Shown here piece by piece: positions 25,954 to 35,098 of a stretch of DNA of 64,000 bases. Under the pieces are notes generated by a model that was not told the DNA's origin, ran no database searches, and saw nothing but the letters and a program-made list of their open reading frames with translations. Positions within the stretch are counted from its first letter, which is position 1, and every line of letters begins with the position of its first letter. The position numbers and the translations under genes were made by a program. Source of the DNA: Clostridiales bacterium (GTDB lineage Bacteria; Bacillota; Clostridia; Christensenellales; UBA3700); contig SVHF01000003.1 of the NCBI GenBank assembly GCA_015055975.1, positions 1-64,000 of the forward strand, in the 5' to 3' direction.

Positions 25954-27127
25954 CATAATTAAGGTATCACAACTAAATAATGTTATTAAAAACATATTTT
26001 ATGCAGAGGAAATGCTGCATAATATTGTTATTATGGGGGAAATTTCTGGGTTTAAAATCTCAGGCCAACATGCTTATTTTGCTTTAAAAGACGAAGAAAG
26101 TGCTATTCAATGTAATTGTTTTAACTATCAAAAGACATACATTCCTAAAGAAGGAGAGCAAATTTTAGCAAAAGGGAGCGTAGATTACTATACAAAAATC
26201 GGTAGATTAAACTTTAATATCACTCAAATTCAACCATATGGTGCAGGTGCACTTGCAGCAATGCTTGAAAAATTAAAGAAAGAATTGGCAGAAAAAGGGT
26301 ATTTTGATATAGCTCATAAACAACCAATTCCTAAATTTCCAAAAAGAGTTTGTGTTATTACATCTAAAACAGGCGCTGTAATTCGCGATATAATCACTAC
26401 TATTAGAAAAGTTAATGACTTAATCGATATCGTAGTAAAAGATGTCAAAGTGCAGGGAATAGGAGCGGAAGATGATATAGCTCAAGCAATCAAGCAAGTT
26501 GACGATTTAGGATTCGATGTTTTAATCGTTGCAAGAGGTGGTGGATCGCTTGAAGATTTAATGCCATTCAATTCAGAAAAGATTGTTTATGCTATATACA
26601 ATGCTAAAACTCCAATCATATCTTCTGTTGGGCACGAGACGGATACAACCCTTTGTGATTTAGCAGCAGATATAAGAGTTCCAACTCCAACTGCAGCTGG
26701 AGAACTTGTAGGATATAACGTAGAAGAGTATAAAAATTATATTCAAGATTTAGGAAATAGATTATCTTCACAATTGAGTGCATGTCTTGATCATGCCAAG
26801 ACTAAGCTTGATTTGCAAATGCAGAGAATTATAGGTGCATTTAATGGTGTATATTCTAAAAATTCAAATAAATTAGAACTATATTCAGCCAAAATTGGGC
26901 TATTAGCCAATAATATACTAAAAAATAAGGAACATGAATTCGGCAATCTATCTGTAAGATTAGATGCTGTTAATCCATTAAAGGTATTTTCTCGTTCGTA
27001 TTTGTATGCACAAAAAGATGGACAAAATATCACATCAATTGAGGACATAAAAGTTAAAGATAAGATAGAAATTACAACCAAAGGCGGTAAAGCCAAAGCG
27101 GAAATTATTGAGGTTAACAAACTATGA
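25940..27127 (+). CDS. xseA: exodeoxyribonuclease VII large subunit
   Basis: Single-strand-specific exonuclease subunit. The N-terminal OB fold (about residues 25-110, 'GEISGFK' and 'GQHAYFALKDEE'), the catalytic core with 'VITSKTGAVIRDI' (about 135-147), 'ARGGGSLEDLMPFN' (about 195-208) and 'VGHETDTTLCDLAADIRVPTPTAA' are intact. The coiled-coil C-terminal part is shorter than in E. coli (395 aa total against ~456), normal for Bacillota. Paired with xseB (ATGA overlap). Confidence 0.96.
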   Translation: MPESNIIKVSQLNNVIKNIFYAEEMLHNIVIMGEISGFKISGQHAYFALKDEESAIQCNCFNYQKTYIPKEGEQILAKGSVDYYTKIGRLNFNITQIQPYGAGALAAMLEKLKKELAEKGYFDIAHKQPIPKFPKRVCVITSKTGAVIRDIITTIRKVNDLIDIVVKDVKVQGIGAEDDIAQAIKQVDDLGFDVLIVARGGGSLEDLMPFNSEKIVYAIYNAKTPIISSVGHETDTTLCDLAADIRVPTPTAAGELVGYNVEEYKNYIQDLGNRLSSQLSACLDHAKTKLDLQMQRIIGAFNGVYSKNSNKLELYSAKIGLLANNILKNKEHEFGNLSVRLDAVNPLKVFSRSYLYAQKDGQNITSIEDIKVKDKIEITTKGGKAKAEIIEVNKL

Positions 27128-27342
27128 AATTTGAAGAATCATTAAAAGAACTTGAAGAAATTGTAGCTAAGATGGAACAAGGAAATTTAACCATCGATGA
27201 ATCTATTGCTGCATTTACAAAAGGTATCGAACTTTGCAAAAACTGTTCAAAAGCTTTAGAAGACGCAAAGGGTAAGATTACAATTTTGCAAAAAGAAATG
27301 GAATCAATTAAAGAAGTTCCATTCGAGGTAAGCAATGATTAA
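27124..27342 (+). CDS. xseB: exodeoxyribonuclease VII small subunit
   Basis: 72 residues with the family pattern 'KFEESLKELEEIVAKMEQGNLTIDESIAAF', of which EESLKELEEIVAKMEQG is diagnostic. A helical hairpin that binds XseA. Overlaps xseA by 4 bases and ispA by 8. Confidence 0.95.
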   Translation: MKFEESLKELEEIVAKMEQGNLTIDESIAAFTKGIELCKNCSKALEDAKGKITILQKEMESIKEVPFEVSND

Positions 27343-28270
27343 TATCTTTGATTTGTTTAAACAATCATTTGATAAATATCTAGATGGATATCTAAAGCAT
27401 GTCTATTCGTATCAACCTTTAGATGATGCATATAAATATTCCATTTTAAATGGTGGTAAAAGAATTAGACCATCACTAGTTTTCTTAGGTGCATATGCAG
27501 TTGCTCCTAGAAACGAATTCTATAATCCAGAAGAATTGGTTGTAGAATTAGCAGTTGGGATTGAATTAATTCATTCTTATTCGCTAGTTCATGACGATCT
27601 ACCTTGCATGGATAATGATTCATTGCGTCGTGGAAAACCTACAACCCATATAAAATATGGGGCTGGCATGGCAACAATTACAGGAGATGCAATGTTAAAT
27701 GGTGCTGCAGAAGAAATGTTATCTGCTTTAGATAATGATTTTTATATGTCATGTCCATTTGTAAAAGATAACTATAAAGCACAAGTTAATGCTACAAAAT
27801 ACATTTTAAAATGTTCTGGAATGAACGGAATGATAGGTGGACAATGTTTAGATATTCGTGAAAATACTAAAAATCCATCTAAATCTGATCTAATTAGAAT
27901 GTATAAATTAAAAACATCAGCTCTTTTAAGAGGCGCTTTAGTTGCTGGTGCTTTAAGATTTGAAGCAAGTGAAGATATAATAAATGCTTTTGAAAAATTT
28001 GCAGATAATTTTGGAATTTTATTCCAAATCCAAGACGATATTCTAGATTTAACCTCAACTAGAGAAGAACTTGGAAAAGATGTACATCAAGATGAAGCTA
28101 ATGATAAATTCACATATATTGATGCAGTTGGCGGCATAGATCAAGCAAAACTTGATGTTATGTCTTATGCAGATGAAGCTAAAGCTGCAATAAAGACAAT
28201 TGAAGGAAAGATTAACGGAGCTGAGTATTTCTATGAACTAATAGACAATATGATTGCTCGCAAAAAATAA
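27335..28270 (+). CDS. ispA: farnesyl/geranyl diphosphate synthase-type polyprenyl synthetase
   Basis: Elongates DMAPP with IPP to short-chain prenyl diphosphates that feed UppS. The first Asp-rich motif DDLPCMDND (about residues 88-96), GGKRIRPSL (about 46-54) and the second motif QDDILD (about 232-237) are complete. 311 aa, slightly longer than the usual 290-300. Located between xseB and dxs as in many Bacillota. Confidence 0.93.
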   Translation: MINIFDLFKQSFDKYLDGYLKHVYSYQPLDDAYKYSILNGGKRIRPSLVFLGAYAVAPRNEFYNPEELVVELAVGIELIHSYSLVHDDLPCMDNDSLRRGKPTTHIKYGAGMATITGDAMLNGAAEEMLSALDNDFYMSCPFVKDNYKAQVNATKYILKCSGMNGMIGGQCLDIRENTKNPSKSDLIRMYKLKTSALLRGALVAGALRFEASEDIINAFEKFADNFGILFQIQDDILDLTSTREELGKDVHQDEANDKFTYIDAVGGIDQAKLDVMSYADEAKAAIKTIEGKINGAEYFYELIDNMIARKK

Positions 28271-28288
28271 ATAATATAAAATAGAGCT

Positions 28289-29986
28289 ATGGGATTACTA
28301 GAAAATATTAATTCACCAAAAGATTTAAAATCACTTTCTGTTGAAGAATTATATTCTTTAGCACAAGAACTTCGTGATGTTATAATAAATACCGTTTTTA
28401 AAAATGGTGGCCATTTGGCATCAAATTTGGGCGTAATTGAATTAACAATCGCCATAGAATACGTATTTAACTTACCCAAAGATAAATTAATATTCGACGT
28501 AGGACACCAATGTTATGCTCATAAGCTATTAACAGGAAGATACAAAGATTTCTCAACGCTTCGCCAAACAAATGGTATAGCAGGATTCCCAAGAATTGAA
28601 GAAAGTATATACGATACAGCGACAACAGGACACGCTTCAACAGCGCTATCTATTGCTTGTGGACTTGTTCGTTCTAATCCAGAAGGAAATATAATTTCCT
28701 TGATTGGTGATGGATCTTTAACAGGTGGCCTTTCATATGAAGCATTAAATGATATGGCAACTCTTCGACAAAAACAAATCATCATATTAAATGATAACGA
28801 TATGTCTATATCTAAAACAGTTGGATATATTTCAAGATATTTAAATGGTGTACATAGTGGTGATGCATTTGGCGAATACGGATTAAATTATCTAGATAAT
28901 ATCGATGGCCATAATATCGAAGAGCTTATAAACGCATTAACATATGCAAAAAATTCAAAACGTTCAATTGTATTGCATGTTAGAACAATCAAGGGAAAAG
29001 GGCTTACAGAAGCTGAGATTGACCCTGAAGGATATCATGGATATTCTCCAAAACACTGGGACAAGCCATCTTTTTCTAAAATCATGGGTGCTAAATTAGC
29101 CAAAATGGCTAATCAAAACAAAGATATCTTTGCAATTACAGCAGCTATGGAAGAAGGAACAGGCCTTGAAATATTTGAAAAAACACATAAAAACAGATTT
29201 ATAGATGTTGGTATTTGCGAAGCACACGCAGCAACTATGGCATCAGGCTTAGCACTTGGTGGTAAAAAACCATATTTTGCGGTATATTCTACATTTATGC
29301 AAAGAGCTTTTGACTCAATTCTTCATGATATTTGTTTATCTAATCTTGATGTAACATTCTGCGTAGATAGAGCAGGTATCGTATCTGGAGATGGTGAAAC
29401 ACACCAAGGTATATACGACGTATCATTCTTAAGATTAATGCCAAATATGGTAATTGCATCTCCTAAAGATTCAATAGAGCTTGAGAATTTATTAGATTTT
29501 TCTTTGGCACACAAAGGACCAATGGCTATAAGATATCCAAAAGGAAACATTAGAATAGAATATTCTATCCATGAACCAATTCAACTTGGAAAGTGGGAAT
29601 ATCTAAATAGAAATGATGATTCAAATATCGTTATTTTAGCAACTGGAGCTACATGCGTATCTGTTGCATCTCATGCTTTAGAGTTTTTGAAAGAAGAAGG
29701 AATTAATCCAACACTTATAAACGCTAGATTTGTAAAACCTTTGGATTCAGAAATTTTAAATGAAATAAAAGGAAAAACAATTGTAACTTTAGAAGATAAT
29801 GTTTTATCTGGATCATTTGGATCTGCAGTTGCAGAATATTATGTAGAAAACAACATCTATGGCGTTAAATTACATATGTTAGGTATAAATGATAAAATCC
29901 TAAAAACCGCATCTCAACCAGATTTGTTAAAAGATAATGGTCTTGATTCATATTCTGTTAGAGATTTTATAAAGACTTTAAAATGA
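28289..29986 (+). CDS. dxs: 1-deoxy-D-xylulose-5-phosphate synthase
   Basis: Thiamine-diphosphate enzyme that makes DXP from pyruvate and glyceraldehyde 3-phosphate, the entry to the MEP pathway. The ThDP motif GDGSLTGGLSYEALND (about residues 139-154), DVGHQCYAHKLL (about 70-81), and the second transketolase domain with the catalytic Glu region 'EAHAATMASGLA' are present. 565 aa is shorter than the ~620 of most DXS, mainly in loops. The end overlaps tlyA (ATGA). Confidence 0.96.
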   Translation: MGLLENINSPKDLKSLSVEELYSLAQELRDVIINTVFKNGGHLASNLGVIELTIAIEYVFNLPKDKLIFDVGHQCYAHKLLTGRYKDFSTLRQTNGIAGFPRIEESIYDTATTGHASTALSIACGLVRSNPEGNIISLIGDGSLTGGLSYEALNDMATLRQKQIIILNDNDMSISKTVGYISRYLNGVHSGDAFGEYGLNYLDNIDGHNIEELINALTYAKNSKRSIVLHVRTIKGKGLTEAEIDPEGYHGYSPKHWDKPSFSKIMGAKLAKMANQNKDIFAITAAMEEGTGLEIFEKTHKNRFIDVGICEAHAATMASGLALGGKKPYFAVYSTFMQRAFDSILHDICLSNLDVTFCVDRAGIVSGDGETHQGIYDVSFLRLMPNMVIASPKDSIELENLLDFSLAHKGPMAIRYPKGNIRIEYSIHEPIQLGKWEYLNRNDDSNIVILATGATCVSVASHALEFLKEEGINPTLINARFVKPLDSEILNEIKGKTIVTLEDNVLSGSFGSAVAEYYVENNIYGVKLHMLGINDKILKTASQPDLLKDNGLDSYSVRDFIKTLK

Positions 29987-30699
29987 GATTAGATCAGTAT
30001 ATTTCTCAAAATTTTAATCATACAAGAACAAAAGCCAAACAATTAATAGAGTCTGGCTTTGTTTTAGTTAATGGGAAAAAAGTAGATAAGGTTTCATTAG
30101 ATATAAAAGATGGAGATAATGTAGAAATTGCTAAAGAATTTCAATACGCTTCATTAGGTGGAGATAAACTTGCAAAAGCTTTAAAAGATTTCGATTATTG
30201 TCTTAAAGACAAAATTTGCATAGATATTGGGGCATCTAATGGTGGATTTACCGATTGTATGCTACAAAATGGCGCTAAAAAAGTATATGCGCTAGATGTA
30301 GGTGAGTGTGCATTTTCCGATGAATTAAAATCTAATCCAAAAGTAGTTATAAAAGACAGATTAAATGCAAGATATGTAACCGTAGAAGATATTGGAGAAT
30401 ACTGCGAATTTGCTTCCATTGATGTTTCTTTTATATCTTTAACTTATATTTTAGAAAATGTGTCGAACCTTTTGGTTCCAAATGGGGAGATTATAGCCCT
30501 TATAAAGCCACAATTTGAGGTAGGCAAGAAGTATTTATCAAAACGAGGAATTGTTCAATCTCAAAAGGTAATTGATCAAACTATTGAAAATATAAAAGCT
30601 TTTGCTTTATCTATAAATTTACAACCAATTCAAGTTACAAACGCTCCAATAAAACCAGATAAAAACAAAGAATATTTAATACTTTTAAAGAAGATCTAA
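29983..30699 (+). CDS. tlyA: TlyA-family rRNA 2'-O-methyltransferase
   Basis: N-terminal S4 RNA-binding domain (MRLDQYISQNFNHTRTKAKQLIESG..., residues 1-60) followed by an FtsJ-like methyltransferase domain with the SAM motif DIGASNGGFTDCMLQNGA (about 76-93) and 'YALDVG'. In Mycobacterium TlyA methylates 16S and 23S rRNA cytidines. The conserved KPQFEVGKK (about 170-178) is present. 238 aa, slightly short. Usual neighbour of dxs and nadK. Confidence 0.92.
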   Translation: MRLDQYISQNFNHTRTKAKQLIESGFVLVNGKKVDKVSLDIKDGDNVEIAKEFQYASLGGDKLAKALKDFDYCLKDKICIDIGASNGGFTDCMLQNGAKKVYALDVGECAFSDELKSNPKVVIKDRLNARYVTVEDIGEYCEFASIDVSFISLTYILENVSNLLVPNGEIIALIKPQFEVGKKYLSKRGIVQSQKVIDQTIENIKAFALSINLQPIQVTNAPIKPDKNKEYLILLKKI

Positions 30700-30711
30700 C
30701 TTTACATAATT

Positions 30712-30740
30712 TTGACATTCAATGTAAATAATATTATAAT
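30712..30740 (+). promoter_or_regulatory. consensus promoter TTGACA-17-TATAAT
   Basis: TTGACA (30712-30717) and TATAAT (30735-30740) are both perfect with 17-base spacing, the best promoter in the window. It drives the lipoprotein gene at 30782, with a ~35-base leader carrying AAAGGAG. Confidence 0.9.
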
Positions 30741-30781
30741 ATTATGTGTGCATCGAGAGCACAAAAAAGGAGTTAGACACG

Positions 30782-32008
30782 ATGAAAAAGATTTTAGCAT
30801 GTTTATTAGTAGTTGTTTTACTATGTTCGCTATCAATTATGTTATTCTCATGCGATTCTGATGAATTAAAGAAATTGGAATATACAAATGAAAATGGTGA
30901 AGTAGTTAAAACAAATGTTAAAAAGACAGACGATCCAGAAAAGGTTACAGCAGCAGTTTGCGCATTAGCAAACAAACAAATTGATACAACTTCATTATAT
31001 AGTTTATTGGTATCAGCATCAGTAAATGCAAGTTTAGCAGGAACACAAAAAGATAAAGCTTGGGATGCAAATCTTGGGGCTTCTGCAACTGTTGGAGTTG
31101 CGCTACCTGAATATTATGAAGGCATGAAAGTTGCAGAATTTGCAAATGGATTGAAGTTATATGCAGATATTTCTGCACAAGGAAAACTTCCAAAGAATAT
31201 TGGTGCGCTAAATGATGATGACGATGAAACACCATTCCCAGATTTAACAGATACCGTAGATTTGAATGAATCATTAAAGTTATATTTAGATACAGCAAAA
31301 ATCTATACAAAAGCTGCAATTTCTGAAGGAGCCATCGCAGCTATGCCAGATTTTGAATCTTTAATTACAATGGTTAACAACAAGACAGGTAAGATTGATT
31401 TATCTTCATATTTGTCTATGATTATAGGTATGCTTGGCTTAAAGGATGATGCTATCCCTACAGTATATTCTACAATTCAAAACGCAAGCAATTCTTACAT
31501 AAAGGCAATTAATTCTTTAAATTCAAAAGATACAGATACAGATACAGAAGATCCATCTTCTATTGAAGCAAATATTGAATTTAATTATGCAAATGTTAAG
31601 AAATTTGTAGAAGCATTCAATATTAAGATTACAAAGACAAAGGGAAGCGTTGCTACATTTTCTGCAACAATTAACGCTGAATCTATGAAAAAATTAAATG
31701 AAGCTTTCCCTCCAAAAGAAGGTGAAGATCCTGAATTTAATGAAGATCTAAAAGGTTCATTTGATGTTGTTTTATCTATTGACGCTAAGACTATGTTAGA
31801 TGTTTCTTTAACAGTTACAGCTTCTGGATTTGGTGAAATGCTAGCAAATGCTGAAGAAGGCGTAGTTGTAAATACATCTTCAGCAACTATAAATGCTACG
31901 ATTTCAACACAAGGTATTCCAACAATTTCTGATGAAGAAAAAGAAGCTGCTCAAGCAATAAATGCAATGGATTTCTTATCAGAATTAATGAAAATTATTA
32001 TGGGTTAA
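30782..32008 (+). CDS. lipoprotein of unknown function (408 aa)
   Basis: Residues 1-23 are a lipoprotein signal peptide with lipobox LFSC (Cys24). The mature part is rich in Lys, Asp, Ala and Thr, mixes helices and strands, contains an Asp/Glu/Thr-rich turn near residue 250 (repeats of DTDT) and has no membrane segment. I recognise no family. ATG 30782 is preferred over an in-frame upstream GTG at 30746 because AAAGGAG precedes it and only this start gives the signal peptide. The consensus promoter predicts high expression. It interrupts the usual tlyA-nadK-argR-recN order. Confidence 0.85.
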   Translation: MKKILACLLVVVLLCSLSIMLFSCDSDELKKLEYTNENGEVVKTNVKKTDDPEKVTAAVCALANKQIDTTSLYSLLVSASVNASLAGTQKDKAWDANLGASATVGVALPEYYEGMKVAEFANGLKLYADISAQGKLPKNIGALNDDDDETPFPDLTDTVDLNESLKLYLDTAKIYTKAAISEGAIAAMPDFESLITMVNNKTGKIDLSSYLSMIIGMLGLKDDAIPTVYSTIQNASNSYIKAINSLNSKDTDTDTEDPSSIEANIEFNYANVKKFVEAFNIKITKTKGSVATFSATINAESMKKLNEAFPPKEGEDPEFNEDLKGSFDVVLSIDAKTMLDVSLTVTASGFGEMLANAEEGVVVNTSSATINATISTQGIPTISDEEKEAAQAINAMDFLSELMKIIMG

Positions 32009-32027
32009 TATAGCAACATAATACATT

Positions 32028-32062
32028 AGGCCAGGGGTGCATAAAAAACTCCTGGCCTTTTT
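32028..32062 (+). terminator. rho-independent terminator
   Basis: AGGCCAGG (32028-32035) pairs with CCTGGCCT (32051-32058), followed by a T run. It isolates the lipoprotein gene from nadK. Confidence 0.88.
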
Positions 32063-32108
32063 CATTAAAAAATTTAAAATTTTATTTTAATAATATGCAT
32101 AATTGATG

Positions 32109-32114
32109 TATAAT
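32109..32114 (+). promoter_or_regulatory. leaderless-type -10 element of nadK
   Basis: TATAAT 7 bases before ATG 32122, with no ribosome binding site. The -35 region (TTTAAT, 32086-32091) is weak. Confidence 0.5.
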
Positions 32115-32121
32115 TATGAAT

Positions 32122-32949
32122 ATGAAAATCGGAATTTATTCAAATGAACACAAAGACAATAATTTAGTGGCAGCAAAAGCCTTGATAAATATCCTAGACA
32201 AAAAGGGTATTTCTTATTCTTTTTCAACAAACGCTGAAAATATCGATATAAAAGGTGCAATTCCACTTCAAGATTTATCTAATGATTCAGATATAGTTAT
32301 TGCATTTGGTGGTGATGGTACAATGCTTAATGTAATTTCATATATCGATGATAAAGCTATCCCAATTCTCGGCGTCAATATGGGCAAGATAGGATTTTTA
32401 ACAGAGATCGACAAAGATAATCTTGAAAAAGCAGTCGATGCGTTAATTTCGGGCAAATATCAAATTGAAACAAGAACGCTTATAAGAGCTCAAGTTCCAA
32501 CAGGCGAAAAGTTCTATGCTTTAAATGAAGCAATATTAACTTCATCGAATTCTCAAGTATCATCAATAAAGATAAACATTGACGATTCTTATACAGCAAC
32601 AGTTAGAGGAGATGGTGTATTAGTTTCAACACCAACTGGATCTACCGCATATTCACTTGCATGCAATGGTCCAATTCTTGCTCCATCTGTAAAAGGATTT
32701 ATTGTAAATACAATATGTCCTCACTCACTTCATTCTGTTCCAATTGTTGTAGATGATGGTTCAGAAATCATGTTATCTTCAAATTCTCGTAATATGAAAC
32801 TTGTTATTGATGGCAAGGATAGATATGAATTTGTAGGCGATGCTGAAATTAAGATTAGAAAAGCAAGTTTTTGTGCTTCATTTGTTAGATTGAATAATCA
32901 AAACTTTTATCAAAAATTATTACAAAAACTAAGTTTTTGGGGAGAATAA
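32122..32949 (+). CDS. nadK: NAD kinase
   Basis: Phosphorylates NAD to NADP. The signature GGDGTML (about residues 58-64), the NMGKIGFLTE segment (about 81-90) and the second-domain motif TPTGSTAYSLACNGPI (about 170-185) are all present. 275 aa from ATG 32122. The ATG two codons earlier (32116) is only one base from the -10, so it is less likely. First gene of nadK-argR-recN; 3 bases before argR. Confidence 0.95.
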   Translation: MKIGIYSNEHKDNNLVAAKALINILDKKGISYSFSTNAENIDIKGAIPLQDLSNDSDIVIAFGGDGTMLNVISYIDDKAIPILGVNMGKIGFLTEIDKDNLEKAVDALISGKYQIETRTLIRAQVPTGEKFYALNEAILTSSNSQVSSIKINIDDSYTATVRGDGVLVSTPTGSTAYSLACNGPILAPSVKGFIVNTICPHSLHSVPIVVDDGSEIMLSSNSRNMKLVIDGKDRYEFVGDAEIKIRKASFCASFVRLNNQNFYQKLLQKLSFWGE

Positions 32950-32952
32950 ATT

Positions 32953-33396
32953 ATGAATCGTAGGCAAAACGCAATTATCGAATTAATTACGAAATACGAA
33001 ATCGAAAAGCAAGAGGATTTAGTAGATAAGCTAAATGAAATGGGCTTTGCATCAACTCAAGCTACAGTTTCAAGAGATATTAAACAACTTGGACTTGTTA
33101 AGATGCATGGCACAAAGAAAAAGTTTAAATATACTCAAGTTAAATATACAACCGATGGTATATCTGTAAAATTTGGCAATCTATTTAAAGAATCTGTATT
33201 ATCTATTCAAACTGCAGGAAATATGATAGTTATCCGTACCGTATCTGGTGGTGCTAACTCAGCTGCAGCATTTTTAGATAAGCAAGAATTTGAAGAAGTA
33301 TTAGGTACAATCGCAGGGGATGACTGTATATTTGCAGTAGCTTCATCTCCAGAAGCAGCACTAGATATAGCAAGAACACTAAAGAGTTATTTCTAA
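32953..33396 (+). CDS. argR: ArgR-family transcriptional regulator
   Basis: Arginine-responsive regulator of 147 aa. The N-terminal winged helix contains TQATVSRDIKQLGLVK (about residues 36-51). The C-terminal hexamerisation/arginine domain has TVSGGANSAAAFLD (about 97-110) and TIAGDDCIF (about 119-127), where the GDD binds arginine in the family. No arginine biosynthesis genes are in this window. Coupled to nadK and recN. Confidence 0.94.
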   Translation: MNRRQNAIIELITKYEIEKQEDLVDKLNEMGFASTQATVSRDIKQLGLVKMHGTKKKFKYTQVKYTTDGISVKFGNLFKESVLSIQTAGNMIVIRTVSGGANSAAAFLDKQEFEEVLGTIAGDDCIFAVASSPEAALDIARTLKSYF

Positions 33397-33397
33397 T

Positions 33398-35080
33398 ATG
33401 TTAAATTCGTTACAAATCAAAAATATCGCCATAATTGATTCGCTTGAAATAAACTTTGAAAAAGGTTTAAACGTCTTGAGCGGTGAAACAGGTGCTGGTA
33501 AGTCAATTATTATTGACTCACTAAACTTTGTTTTGGGTAAGCGTGCAGATAAAACGCTTATATCTTATGGTAAAGATAGTGCTCAAGTTGTAGCATTTTT
33601 CGATATTTCAGATTGTAAGAAAGCTCAAGATATTCTAAAAGAATATGATATCGATTCAGATGATGAATTGATGATAAAGCGTACAATGACACAAGATGGC
33701 AAAAACACATGCAATATAAATGGTCAAAAAGTTACGCTTCAAATGTTAAAAGAATTAACAGAAACATTAGTAGATATCTATGGCCAAAACGATACTGCAT
33801 TTATAATGAATCCAAAAACTCATTTAGATGTATTAGATAACTTTAGCCAAGATAAAATCATTCCAAAAAAGATTAATTTATTAAAAATCTACGACGAATA
33901 TAAAGAAACCCAAAAGAAGATTAAAGAATTTGGTTCATCTCAAGATATAGCAAAAAATCTTGATCTATATGAATACCAAATTAAAGAAATAGAAGAAGCA
34001 AATATTCAAGAGGGTGAAGAGGAAGAATTAGTAGCTCTTCGCCATAAGATGAATAATTCAGAAAGATACGTAGAGGCAATATCTGGCGCATTTGAAAGCT
34101 TAAATGGATATTCAGATATGAATGCTGTAACGCTTATTTCTAATTCAATAAACGAGCTAAAAAAGCAGGCATCAGAAGATGCTCAAATTCAAGAGTTAGT
34201 AGATAGATTAGAAAGCACGAAAATTGAATTGAAAGACATTGCATCATCATTAGATGATATGGTTCAATCTTTCGATTTTTCTCCTCAAGATTTACAACGT
34301 GTAGAAGAACGTTTATCTTTGGTTAGATTAATAAAGAGAAAATATGGAGATTCTTTTGAACAAATTCAAAACTATCTAAACGACATAAAAGCAAAGGTAG
34401 ATTTCTTACAAAATGGAGAACAAGCTTTAAAAGATTTAGAAATCGATTTAGAAAATTTAGAATCAGATTTTTACGAAGCTGCAAAAGATTTAACAAAGAC
34501 AAGAAAAGAAGTAGCAAAGGAATTATCTTCGAAAATTGAAAAAGAACTTGCAGAACTTGGCATTAAGAATGCAAAATTTGAGGCAAAATTCAAAGAAATA
34601 CCAGAATCTGGAATCTACTTCGATGAAATGGATTTTTTATTCTCAGCAAACCTAGGACAACCTGTAAGAGAATTAACAAAGATTATCTCGGGCGGTGAAT
34701 TGTCTAGATTTATGCTAGCTTTAAAAAATACAATTGCAAATTTGGATAGCATAAATACTATGGTATTCGATGAAATAGATACAGGTATCTCTGGAAACAT
34801 TGCAGATACTGTAGCACAAAAGTTATATAAGATTTCTAAAAATAAGCAAGTTTTAGCAATTACTCACTTGCCACAATTGGCATCAATGGCGGATGCAAAC
34901 TTCTTAATTGAGAAATCTGTTCAAGATGGAAAAACAAAAACAAATGTAACTCGTCTTGAAAACGAAGCATTAATCGATGAATTATTGAGATTAATTGGTG
35001 GTATAAACTCTAAAGAGTTTGGTAGACCACATGCTCAAGAAATGAAGAAGAATGCAAATGAATTGAAAAAAAATATTTAA
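33398..35080 (+). CDS. recN: DNA repair protein RecN
   Basis: An SMC-like ATPase for double-strand break repair. Walker A GETGAGKS (residues 29-36), a long coiled coil (about 150-370), the ABC signature IISGGELSRFMLAL (about 428-441) and Walker B VFDEIDTGISG (about 455-465). 560 aa is normal. Starts one base after argR. In many bacteria recN is SOS-induced, but here it appears to follow the argR promoter. Confidence 0.96.
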   Translation: MLNSLQIKNIAIIDSLEINFEKGLNVLSGETGAGKSIIIDSLNFVLGKRADKTLISYGKDSAQVVAFFDISDCKKAQDILKEYDIDSDDELMIKRTMTQDGKNTCNINGQKVTLQMLKELTETLVDIYGQNDTAFIMNPKTHLDVLDNFSQDKIIPKKINLLKIYDEYKETQKKIKEFGSSQDIAKNLDLYEYQIKEIEEANIQEGEEEELVALRHKMNNSERYVEAISGAFESLNGYSDMNAVTLISNSINELKKQASEDAQIQELVDRLESTKIELKDIASSLDDMVQSFDFSPQDLQRVEERLSLVRLIKRKYGDSFEQIQNYLNDIKAKVDFLQNGEQALKDLEIDLENLESDFYEAAKDLTKTRKEVAKELSSKIEKELAELGIKNAKFEAKFKEIPESGIYFDEMDFLFSANLGQPVRELTKIISGGELSRFMLALKNTIANLDSINTMVFDEIDTGISGNIADTVAQKLYKISKNKQVLAITHLPQLASMADANFLIEKSVQDGKTKTNVTRLENEALIDELLRLIGGINSKEFGRPHAQEMKKNANELKKNI

Positions 35081-35098
35081 TATATAAGGAGTATAGAT

